Shown piece by piece: positions 1-5,624 of a DNA stretch of 5,624 nt. The position numbers and the translations under genes were made by a program. Every line of letters begins with the position of its first letter. Within the stretch, counting starts at the first letter, position 1. The stretch comes from Planctomycetota bacterium (GTDB taxonomy: Bacteria; Planctomycetota; UBA1135; UBA2386), in assembly GCA_003235605.1 (NCBI GenBank), contig QJVU01000392.1, positions 1-5,624 of the forward strand, read 5' to 3'. Under the pieces are notes generated by a model. That model was not told the DNA's origin. It was given only the letters and a program-made list of their open reading frames with translations, and ran no database searches.

Positions 1-2782
1 TCACGGCAAGGAACCGACGCTCGAAGGACGATCTCCCCTGTCGCTCGATCCTCTTCTCGTGCCAGGCTCGAGCTCCTTCCAGGTTCCCCCGCAGTCGGCT
101 CAGCCGAACGAGGCTGTAGAGGATCTCCATCGCGGGCGGCCCAGTCGGGCCGTACCACTGCTCGGCCTCGACGAGCGACCGCTGCAGACGAGTTGAAGCC
201 TCCTCGTACTCGCCCAACTCCACGGAATACGAACCGAGCCGCCAGTCCGCTCTCCAGACGGAGTTGATCGGATACTCGGAAGCCGCCAGATCGACCCACT
301 CCTTCGCCTCCGCGTACCTGCCGCAGGCCGCAAGGCATCTCGCGTACTCCTGGTACGCGCGCACCCTGTGAGAGTAATGGCAAGAGAGGCGAGGATCCTT
401 GCAGTACTCCGCCGAGCGGCGCGTGAGGTACTCCACCTCGGGGTGCGAGAAATCCGCGTTGGCCATGCCCACACTGTTCGCCAGCTCCAGCGCGACGAAC
501 GAATCGAAGAAGGCGGCCACCTCTTCGATACCGACCTCGCCCCGCTCTCTCAATCGGTCGAGCTCGGCCACGAACCCCTTGACCTCGATGTGCCCGCTGA
601 AGCTCGCCCGAAACAGCCTCGCCATCTGATCAAAGAGCTGCTTGTGACGGTCCCCGAACAGCGTGCGGACGGCGTAGGCGCTGGTGGAGTGTCCGAGGGT
701 CCGATGGGCCAGCGAGTGTCGAAGCGACTCTCCGAGTTCCCGGCGGGCTTGCTCGCTTGGCTTACCGGCCCTTTCGAGAGCGACGACGAAGTTGGCCTTC
801 GCCACGTTGCTGTACCAGGAATGGGGGAACGCCTCGTGGACCCTTGCCAGGACGTGCCCAGACTCGAAGAGCTCGCAGGCCTTCTCGGCTCTGCCCATCC
901 CGACAAGCGAAGCCAGACGGCGCGATTCGTAGAGTGCATCGCGGGCGTCGTCCTTGCGAATGAGCGTCTCTTCCTCTTCCTTCAACCAGTCCTCGACACG
1001 CTCCATTGCTTTCCCGGGACTGTTGTTCTGATTCAGGCTGTCGAGCAACAGGATGCGACCCCGGATCTTCCGATCGTCCGTTGCCGGAAGATCCTCGAGG
1101 AGTGCGAGGTGCTCCTCGGCCAGGGTAATCGTGAGGTCTTGCCTCCCTGGGGCTGGCTCAAGCTGTGCCGTATCCAACTGTCTCACCACCAGCGGCGTCA
1201 GCAAGTCCGCCACGGCATGTCGCCCGATGGTGAGGCCAGTTGCCTTCTGCAGGACCGCGCGGAGCTCGTCCACCCTGCTCCCCGGCGGACCGTTGGTCGC
1301 CTCCTGCAGAGTAGCCATGAGCTCGAACGCGAATCTCGGGTTCTCTCGCTGGATCTCTGCGAGGGCCCTGTCGCGGAGCTTCTGCTGCATCAGGGTGACA
1401 CGTCCGTCCGTCCGCATGTTGTCGGAGGCCGAGCGGAGGGAAACGGTCTCGTACCAGCTGGCCAAGGCCTCGTTCCTCTGGCCGAGGGCCCGGTTCGCCT
1501 GCCACAGGAACAGCAGGCTCACCACCAGCCCCACGACCAGCGACACCACCGCCAGGGAGAGGCTGGCCGACACCCCTGGATGCCTTCTGGCCAGCCGCCA
1601 CACCCTTCCCCAGGTCGAGACCGGCTTGGCCCGGATCGGCTCATACTGGCGGACCCGGCGGAGGTCCTCGGCAAAGTCCAGGGCCGTCTGGTAGCGCCGG
1701 CCCCTTTCCTTCTCCATCGCCGTCTGCACCACCACCTCCAGGTCCCGGGGGATCTGCGGGTTGAGGGTGCGTGGCGCGGCTGGCTCCACGGTCAGGATCT
1801 GCTGGTAGAGGGCTTCGACGGAGACGGCGTCGAAGGGCCGGCGACCGGTCAGGCACTCGAACAGCGTCACGCCCAGGGCATAGACGTCGGTGCGTCGATC
1901 CACGACGTCGCCGCCGACACGGAGCTGCTCCGGCGCCATGTAGTAGGGGGTGCCCAAGACCTCGTTCGACCGCGTCAGGCCCATGCCCCCCAGGGACTCG
2001 TCCGTATGGGCAAGGCCGAAGTCCAGGATCACCGGGCGACCGCCGTCCTCGGCCACCATCAGGTTGCCGGGCTTGATGTCCCGATGGACGAGGCCCCGCT
2101 CGTGGGCCACGTGCAGGGCTCGCGCCGCCTGCTCGGTGAACGCCACCACCCGCATCAGGTCGCTGCGCCGGCCGGCGCCGCTGGCAGGCGTGGTGATACC
2201 GATCCCCGTGTCGGTGTCGCTCTCAGGCAAGCGCAGGGTCGCTCCCTTCGCGGTGCCTTCGTCCTCGCGCTGCCGGACCAGGTACGCGGCCAGCGTCCTG
2301 CCGGGCACGTACTGCATCGCGATCCAGGTGATGCCGTCGGTAGAGCCGGTCTCGTAGACGCTGCAGATGTTGGGGTGCTCGATGCTTGCGGTCACCTCGG
2401 CTTCCCGACGGAACCGCTGCTCGGAGCGGGAGCTGCCGTCGGTCACGGGAGCGCGCAGGACCTTCAGAGCAACCCGCCGGTGGAGCTCCACGTGCTCCGC
2501 CAGGTAGACCGTGGCCTGGGCACCGTGACCCAGCTCCTCGACAACCTGATACGGACCGACCCGACGAACACCGATCTGCCGGCTGGCCTGGTGCCGTGCA
2601 GCTGTCGCCTCCTCCACCGTCTCCGGCTCCAGCCATCGCCACTCGTCGGCAATGCTCTCCTCGTGGCCGGGGAATTGCGCCTGGTACTCGGCCAGGCTGC
2701 GCACGCGCTCCGCCAGCAGATCGGCCTTGTAAAGAGCAAGGAAGCGCTCGCGGACACCCTCTGAGTGAGAAGCAGGGTTCAT
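1..2782 (-). CDS. Transmembrane eukaryotic-type Ser/Thr protein kinase with TPR-like C-terminal region (3' end outside window)
   Basis: An uninterrupted minus-strand frame of 927 codons runs off the left edge. Residues 1-70 are an acidic helical extension containing FPGHE, common in planctomycetal kinases. The kinase domain spans about 78-380: glycine loop ELGHGAQATV (83-92), VALK with Lys107, probable C-helix Glu127, HRDIKPGN (233-240, an RD kinase), DFG (254-256), APE (283-285) and DVYALG (299-304). The third loop glycine is Ala90, and there is a polar insert at about 171-207. A single hydrophobic helix at about 404-427 predicts a cytoplasmic kinase and an external C-terminal region. That region is alpha-helical; TPR-like pairs are visible at about 808-838, 843-876 and 884-917. 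Expected role: ATP-dependent phosphorylation of Ser/Thr in response to an unknown external signal. The ATG at 2782 was chosen because an in-frame TGA lies at 2809-2807 and only TTG codons lie between; no clear ribosome-binding site is visible. Kinase identity is very secure, ligand and substrate unknown. Confidence 0.96.
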   Translation of the reverse strand, partial: MNPASHSEGVRERFLALYKADLLAERVRSLAEYQAQFPGHEESIADEWRWLEPETVEEATAARHQASRQIGVRRVGPYQVVEELGHGAQATVYLAEHVELHRRVALKVLRAPVTDGSSRSEQRFRREAEVTASIEHPNICSVYETGSTDGITWIAMQYVPGRTLAAYLVRQREDEGTAKGATLRLPESDTDTGIGITTPASGAGRRSDLMRVVAFTEQAARALHVAHERGLVHRDIKPGNLMVAEDGGRPVILDFGLAHTDESLGGMGLTRSNEVLGTPYYMAPEQLRVGGDVVDRRTDVYALGVTLFECLTGRRPFDAVSVEALYQQILTVEPAAPRTLNPQIPRDLEVVVQTAMEKERGRRYQTALDFAEDLRRVRQYEPIRAKPVSTWGRVWRLARRHPGVSASLSLAVVSLVVGLVVSLLFLWQANRALGQRNEALASWYETVSLRSASDNMRTDGRVTLMQQKLRDRALAEIQRENPRFAFELMATLQEATNGPPGSRVDELRAVLQKATGLTIGRHAVADLLTPLVVRQLDTAQLEPAPGRQDLTITLAEEHLALLEDLPATDDRKIRGRILLLDSLNQNNSPGKAMERVEDWLKEEEETLIRKDDARDALYESRRLASLVGMGRAEKACELFESGHVLARVHEAFPHSWYSNVAKANFVVALERAGKPSEQARRELGESLRHSLAHRTLGHSTSAYAVRTLFGDRHKQLFDQMARLFRASFSGHIEVKGFVAELDRLRERGEVGIEEVAAFFDSFVALELANSVGMANADFSHPEVEYLTRRSAEYCKDPRLSCHYSHRVRAYQEYARCLAACGRYAEAKEWVDLAASEYPINSVWRADWRLGSYSVELGEYEEASTRLQRSLVEAEQWYGPTGPPAMEILYSLVRLSRLRGNLEGARAWHEKRIERQGRSSFERRFLAV

Positions 2783-2820
2783 GGGGCCATGGAACAACAA
2801 GCGAGGTCAGGAGGGACACA

Positions 2821-2862
2821 ATGTACCGTCGACAACGAGGCTGGTCGTGTCCCCGAGCCTGA
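2821..2862 (+). CDS. Possible 13-codon leader or small ORF
   Basis: A perfect Shine-Dalgarno sequence AGGAGGG (2809-2815) lies 5 nt before an ATG that opens a 13-residue frame, MYRRQRGWSCPRA, ending in TGA. Four of the 13 residues are arginine, three of them encoded by CGA. The ORF starts only 39 bp from the divergent kinase start, so a promoter driving it would have to overlap the 5' end of the kinase gene, which counts against it. It could be a leader peptide for the downstream secreted-protein transcript, a decayed gene start, or chance. The frame and ribosome-binding site are seen directly; translation is inferred. Confidence 0.3.
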   Translation: MYRRQRGWSCPRA

Positions 2863-2919
2863 TTCACGTTCCTCGCGGAGCTGCAGCGGTTCGAGCGCGA
2901 GGGGGATGATGCCCCCGGC

Positions 2920-2948
2920 TTCAGATCGTTCGTCCTATCTGCTAGGAT
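2920..2948 (+). promoter_or_regulatory. Candidate sigma-70-like promoter for the secreted-protein gene
   Basis: TTCAGA (2920-2925, 4 of 6 matches to TTGACA) is separated by exactly 17 bp from TAGGAT (2943-2948, 4 of 6 to TATAAT). Transcription from here would start near 2955 and give a leader of about 130 nt containing the C-rich tandem repeat. Each box is weak and such matches occur by chance, so this is only a candidate. Confidence 0.27.
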
Positions 2949-2961
2949 CCTGGGTTCCGGC

Positions 2962-3029
2962 CCCTACCAGTCCCAGCCCCCTACCAGCCACAGCCTCCTA
3001 CCAGTCCCCGCCCCTGCCAGCCACGGGCC
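2962..3029. repeat. C-rich degenerate tandem repeat, 16-17 bp units paired into a 33-34 bp period
   Basis: Four units built on CCTACCAG(T/C)C occur with T landmarks at 2965, 2982, 2999 and 3015. Units alternate between a CCAGTCCC form (1 and 3) and a CCAGCCAC form (2 and 4), so the array reads as two copies of a 34-bp block, the second missing one base. Weaker relics (AACCACTGGCCC, CTACCAACACC) continue to about 3055. Because the unit length is not a multiple of three, the repeat is unlikely to encode a repeated peptide. It lies just upstream of the secreted-protein start, so it could be an untranslated leader element or regulator-binding repeats. Confidence 0.75.
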
Positions 3030-3074
3030 CAGCAACCACTGGCCCTACCAACACCTTCGAACCAAAGTTCAGCC

Positions 3075-3080
3075 AGGAGA
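3075..3080 (+). promoter_or_regulatory. Ribosome-binding site fixing the start of the secreted-protein gene
   Basis: AGGAGA lies 5 nt before the ATG at 3086. It supports this start over the upstream in-frame ATGs (2906, 2909), and it places the signal peptide at the very N-terminus. Confidence 0.75.
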
Positions 3081-3085
3081 CCCAG

Positions 3086-4186
3086 ATGTTCCACTGCCAC
3101 CCGTCGACGCTCACGGCAGCCGTCGCCCTGATCGCGGCAACGTTCCCCTGCACCAGCAGCCAGGCCCAGACCTCCAAGGTCGTTCCAGCCAGCGCTGCCA
3201 CCTCCGAGGGCAGCACCAACAGCTTTCTGCCCTTCTACTTCGACGCCGGCCACGCCCAGCAAGTCTGGCTGGGTGCGGCGGTGGCCACCGGCGCCGCAGT
3301 GCTGAACAGCGTCAACTTCCGCTGGGACGGCGCCAACGCGGGCTATGCGTCATACAGCATCTCCAAGCACGTCGTGACCATCGGCCACACCAGCGTGTCG
3401 CCGGCAACCATGTCCACGACGTTCACCGCCAACGTGACCACCTCGATGACGACCGTTCTCAACGGCAGCTTCAGCGTGGCGGCGGCGAAGCCTTCGATCC
3501 CGGCTCCGTTCAACATCAACTACCCCATGTCCAGCCCGTTCATCTACGCAACGGCGAAGGGCAACCTGCTCATGGAGTGGATCATCGGGTCGGGCCAAGC
3601 CACGTCCAAGGGCGGCCCGGTGCTGGATGCCGTTCCCGCCACCACCGGCGGTGGCACGGTCCGTCCTTTCGGGACCTGGGGCAAGTTCTCGAACAACGAC
3701 ACCCCTAGATGGGCGACCGATCCGCAGAAGCTCGTGCCCGGCGGAACCGCCGACATCCTCCTCATGAACTTCAGCCAGGCCTACGCCGCGAAGCTCTTCG
3801 TCGGTCTCTCTGACAAGACCTGGAACGGCCTCACGCTGCCCTATGACCTGGGCGCGATCGGCGCCCCGGGCAACAACCTCTACACCGGTCTCGACGTCGT
3901 GGTCCCGTTCACCCTCACCCTCAGCAACCCGAACGGCTACGGCGCCAACCCCACGTTCCCGCTCCCCAACGACAACAAGCTGATCGGCGTGAAGGCCTTC
4001 ATCCAGAGCTACTACGCCGACGCCAAGGCCAACGCTGCTGGTCTGGTTACCTCCACGGGCATGGAGCTGACGATCGGCATGGCCGGCCCGATCAGCAAGA
4101 TCCTCGGGGTGGACGGCACGATCGCGACCACCGGGCAGTACAACACCCCGCCCCCGGTGGTGCAGTTCGTGGGCGCGTTCAACTAG
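3086..4186 (+). CDS. Secreted planctomycete-type beta-rich protein of unknown function
   Basis: The gene encodes 366 aa ending in TAG. A signal peptide covers about residues 1-27: a short N-region, the hydrophobic stretch LTAAVALIAA, and likely cleavage after S-Q-A (25-27). The mature protein has two apparent modules. Residues about 48-185 look like a beta-sandwich (FYFDAGHAQQVW, NSVNFRWD, NGSFSV, SPFIYATAKGNLLMEW). Residues about 235-333 match a recurrent planctomycete C-terminal module: LFVGLSDKTWNGLTLPYDLG, GAPG, GLDVVVP, NDNKLIGVKAFIQ and NAAGLVTSTGMELTIG. Family members often have Cys after GAPG; here it is Asn263, and the mature protein has no cysteine. No catalytic motif, membrane helix or C-terminal sorting signal was recognised. 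The start rests on the signal peptide and the ribosome-binding site at 3075-3080. It is divergent from the kinase. Export is well supported; function (extracellular, structural or ligand-binding) is unknown. Confidence 0.9.
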   Translation: MFHCHPSTLTAAVALIAATFPCTSSQAQTSKVVPASAATSEGSTNSFLPFYFDAGHAQQVWLGAAVATGAAVLNSVNFRWDGANAGYASYSISKHVVTIGHTSVSPATMSTTFTANVTTSMTTVLNGSFSVAAAKPSIPAPFNINYPMSSPFIYATAKGNLLMEWIIGSGQATSKGGPVLDAVPATTGGGTVRPFGTWGKFSNNDTPRWATDPQKLVPGGTADILLMNFSQAYAAKLFVGLSDKTWNGLTLPYDLGAIGAPGNNLYTGLDVVVPFTLTLSNPNGYGANPTFPLPNDNKLIGVKAFIQSYYADAKANAAGLVTSTGMELTIGMAGPISKILGVDGTIATTGQYNTPPPVVQFVGAFN

Positions 4187-4195
4187 CCGCAGACC

Positions 4196-4249
4196 CCGCC
4201 CTGTCCGGCGTGGTCCGCGGCATCGTCCGTGACACACCGGACAGGGTGG
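4196..4249 (+). terminator. Strong hairpin after the secreted-protein gene, probable terminator
   Basis: A perfect 10-bp inverted repeat, CCCTGTCCGG (4199-4208) with CCGGACAGGG (4237-4246), extends inward through GTG/CAC across one mismatch and outward through a G-U pair and two C-G pairs. The stem is about 17 bp with a 20-nt loop. It begins 9 nt after the TAG stop at 4184-4186. No U-tract follows, so it may be a non-canonical terminator, an mRNA-stabilising 3' hairpin, or part of an attenuator with the next hairpin. Confidence 0.6.
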
Positions 4250-4250
4250 C

Positions 4251-4273
4251 GGCAGACCCACCCCCTGTCTGCC
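4251..4273 (+). promoter_or_regulatory. Small hairpin directly in front of the glycosyltransferase start codon
   Basis: GGCAGAC (4251-4257) pairs perfectly with GTCTGCC (4267-4273) around a 9-nt loop, ending one base before the ATG at 4275. It covers the place where a ribosome-binding site should be, and no Shine-Dalgarno sequence is visible. ACAGGG of the preceding hairpin can alternatively pair with CCCTGT at 4263-4268, so the two structures could exclude one another. Regulation of translation or read-through is inferred. Confidence 0.4.
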
Positions 4274-4274
4274 C

Positions 4275-5624
4275 ATGCCAATCCTGATCGCCGCTGCCGT
4301 GGCATGCGTGGGCTTCTGGTGCCTCGCCGGGTTGGCTCTCGAGAGCGGCCATCCGAACGAGGATGCCTACATCCTGTTCAAGTACGTGGACAACCTCGTG
4401 GCGGGCCACGGCATCGTCTTCCATGCGGGGGGTCCGCCGACCGAGGGCGCGACGGACTTCCTGTGGATGCTGCTGTTGTCGGGAACCGTCTGGCTGGGCG
4501 CGGACGTCGCGGTTGCCGCACTGTTGTGGAATGGCCTGGGCGCGGGTCTGGCGGCCGGACTCCTGGCGGCCGTCATGAGGGGTACCGGGGGTCAGCGCCG
4601 CTGGTGGTGGGCCCTGGCGGCGAGCCTGTTCGTATTGCTGTTCCACGGGTCCGTTGCCGCCATGTCGGGGTTCAGTTCCATGCTGTTCAGCGCGCTGCTG
4701 CTGTCCGGCTGCGTGCTGGTGCTGCACCGAAGCTCGCCGTGGCTCCCCGCCCTGGGGCTGGGCCTCGCCCTGTTCCGACCAGAGGGTGTCGTGCCAGGCG
4801 TCGCCTTCGCGGCAGTCGGTTGGTTCCAGGCGCGGAGGCAGGGAGCTTCGCACCGGCGCTGCTACCTGGTCGTGACCGTCCTCTGTTTGCTGTTGGCATC
4901 GGCCTACCTGGCCTGGCACCGCCTCTACTTCGGTCTCTGGTTCCCGCTCTCGGTCTATGTCAAGACCGGCGGTGTGCTGCCCGGTCTCTTCGACAACCTC
5001 CACTGGCTGCACCGGGAGATCGGCCCGTTGCCATTCCTGGCCACCTCCGCCTGGATTCTCTGGCGCTATCGTCCTTCGAGAACCGAGGTGCTGCGCCGCC
5101 TGTGGTGCATCCTGCCCGTGCTTCTGCTCTTGGTTCCCCTCACCTTTGCAGTGCAGACCCAGAACGTCCGCTGGCGGTTCCAGGCTCCGATCACCCTGGC
5201 CGTTGCCTGGTTCACCTGGGAGCTCTTCGCCGTGTCAGAGTCCATGCCCCGCACGGCCCGGTGGCCCAGAGCCATCACCACCGCGCTCATGATCCTGGCC
5301 ATGGCACCGTCCTGGATCGTCGGGGCGCGGCGGGCCTGGCAGCTGACCCGGTATCCCAACCCGCGGACCGAGTACACGGCGACCTTCGCACCGCTGCTCG
5401 CCGACCTGTTGACCGACAAGGACACCATCCTGCTCACCGAGGCGGGGATCCTCGCCTACTGGAGCCCGTGCCACATCGTGGACGTGGTCGGCCTCAACGA
5501 CGCCAGGTTCGCCCGCGACGGCGCCACGATGGCCGACATCGTTGCCGAGACCGGACATCCCGCGGTGGTCATGTTCAACGCCTACGAAACGCTGGACCTC
5601 GAGATGTTGCGCGGGGACAGCCAC
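4275..5624 (+). CDS. Polytopic GT-C-type membrane glycosyltransferase-like protein (3' end outside window)
   Basis: The frame is open for 450 codons to the window edge. The protein is strongly hydrophobic, with helices at about 3-22, 64-100, 109-125, 132-150, 155-183, 197-214, 251-263, 277-292, 304-320 and 333-350. After helix 1 comes an acidic loop, NEDAYILFKYVDNLVAGHG (28-46), then PTEGATDFLW (55-64). This matches the pattern D-A-Y-I-x-x-R-Y...G-x-G...EG-x-T-x-x-LW seen in bacterial arabinofuranosyltransferase-like GT-C proteins, where the loop acid is the expected catalytic base (Glu29 or Asp30 here). An RPEG motif (168-171), RWRFQAP (299-305) and a C-terminal GLND (406-409) also fit. Expected role: transfer of a sugar from a polyprenyl-phosphate donor on the outer face of the cytoplasmic membrane; donor and acceptor are unknown. 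The start is fixed by an in-frame TGA at 4230-4232 with no other ATG or GTG between; no ribosome-binding site is visible. It may be transcribed separately from the upstream gene. Confidence 0.85.
   Translation, partial: MPILIAAAVACVGFWCLAGLALESGHPNEDAYILFKYVDNLVAGHGIVFHAGGPPTEGATDFLWMLLLSGTVWLGADVAVAALLWNGLGAGLAAGLLAAVMRGTGGQRRWWWALAASLFVLLFHGSVAAMSGFSSMLFSALLLSGCVLVLHRSSPWLPALGLGLALFRPEGVVPGVAFAAVGWFQARRQGASHRRCYLVVTVLCLLLASAYLAWHRLYFGLWFPLSVYVKTGGVLPGLFDNLHWLHREIGPLPFLATSAWILWRYRPSRTEVLRRLWCILPVLLLLVPLTFAVQTQNVRWRFQAPITLAVAWFTWELFAVSESMPRTARWPRAITTALMILAMAPSWIVGARRAWQLTRYPNPRTEYTATFAPLLADLLTDKDTILLTEAGILAYWSPCHIVDVVGLNDARFARDGATMADIVAETGHPAVVMFNAYETLDLEMLRGDSH

Larger units (their letters stand above)
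2783..3085. other. Divergent intergenic region between kinase and secreted-protein genes
   Basis: This 303-bp stretch separates the start codons of two divergently transcribed genes, so it should carry both promoters. On the plus strand it holds a 13-codon ORF with a strong ribosome-binding site, a coding-looking stretch, a weak sigma-70-like promoter and a C-rich tandem repeat. No convincing -35/-10 pair was found for the kinase. A plus-strand frame stays open from 2765 through this region into the secreted-protein gene, but its predicted product is low-complexity Pro/Ser/Thr sequence. It is more likely untranslated. Confidence 0.7.

Noticed and set aside
1380..1420. Apparent frameshift and stop in the kinase after the membrane helix
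   Set aside because: A first reading lost one copy of the 4-bp run; re-reading base by base shows the frame is intact through 1401-1414.
368..2764. 798-codon open frame on the plus strand, longer than the other plus-strand frames
   Set aside because: It lies in exact antisense register with the kinase gene. It stays open only because the kinase avoids TTA, CTA and TCA codons in GC-rich DNA, and its translation has no recognisable domain, while the opposite strand has every kinase motif.
2901..2916. GGGGG-ATGATG-CCCCC hairpin
   Set aside because: Only 5 bp of stem, no flanking pairing and no U-tract; expected by chance in GC-rich DNA.
2961..3030. G-quadruplex on the minus strand or a CRISPR-like array in the C-rich repeat
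   Set aside because: No four runs of three or more G with loops of 7 nt or less occur. The units are contiguous, short and degenerate with no spacers, so it is not a CRISPR.
2765..3085. N-terminal extension of the secreted protein (possible starts at 2765, 2906 or 2909)
   Set aside because: The extension would be low-complexity Pro/Ser/Thr sequence over a repeat whose period is not a multiple of three, and would bury the signal peptide about 60-107 residues inside. The ATG at 3086 has its own ribosome-binding site.
3350..4276. 308-codon minus-strand frame opposite the secreted-protein gene
   Set aside because: In-register antisense shadow with Arg/Gly/Val-rich composition; the plus strand has a signal peptide, ribosome-binding site and family motifs.
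4179..5012. 277-codon minus-strand frame opposite the glycosyltransferase gene
   Set aside because: In-register antisense shadow, rich in Gln, Arg and Gly, with no domain; the plus strand encodes a coherent membrane protein.

Overview
The window is GC-rich and most likely comes from a Planctomycetota bacterium. Two things point there: a transmembrane eukaryotic-type Ser/Thr kinase with the acidic 'FPGHE' N-terminal extension common in planctomycetal kinases, and a secreted two-module beta-rich protein whose C-terminal module (SDKTWNGL, LPYDLG, GAPG, AAGLVTS) resembles exported proteins abundant in that phylum. This assignment comes from recalled family features, not from a database search.

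Layout: (1) positions 1-2782, minus strand: the first 927 codons of a membrane Ser/Thr protein kinase, with the kinase domain followed by one membrane helix and a long helical, partly TPR-like C-terminal region; the 3' end lies outside the window. (2) positions 2783-3085: a divergent intergenic region of 303 bp. It holds a possible 13-codon ORF with a perfect Shine-Dalgarno sequence, a weak sigma-70-like promoter candidate, a short coding-looking stretch, and a C-rich tandem repeat with 16-17 bp sub-periodicity and a 33-34 bp higher-order period. (3) positions 3086-4186, plus strand: a 366-aa secreted protein of unknown function. (4) positions 4187-4274: 88 bp packed with overlapping inverted repeats. 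(5) positions 4275-5624, plus strand: the first 450 codons of a polytopic GT-C-type membrane glycosyltransferase-like protein, cut by the window end.

No pathway linking the three genes can be demonstrated. The kinase is divergent from the secreted protein, so they share an intergenic region. The glycosyltransferase-like gene is co-oriented with the secreted-protein gene but separated from it by a strong hairpin. A surface theme (signalling receptor, exported protein, membrane sugar transfer) is plausible but inferred. No RNA gene, mobile element, CRISPR array or complete novel system was recognised; the most unusual material is in the two intergenic regions and in the composition change inside the kinase gene.
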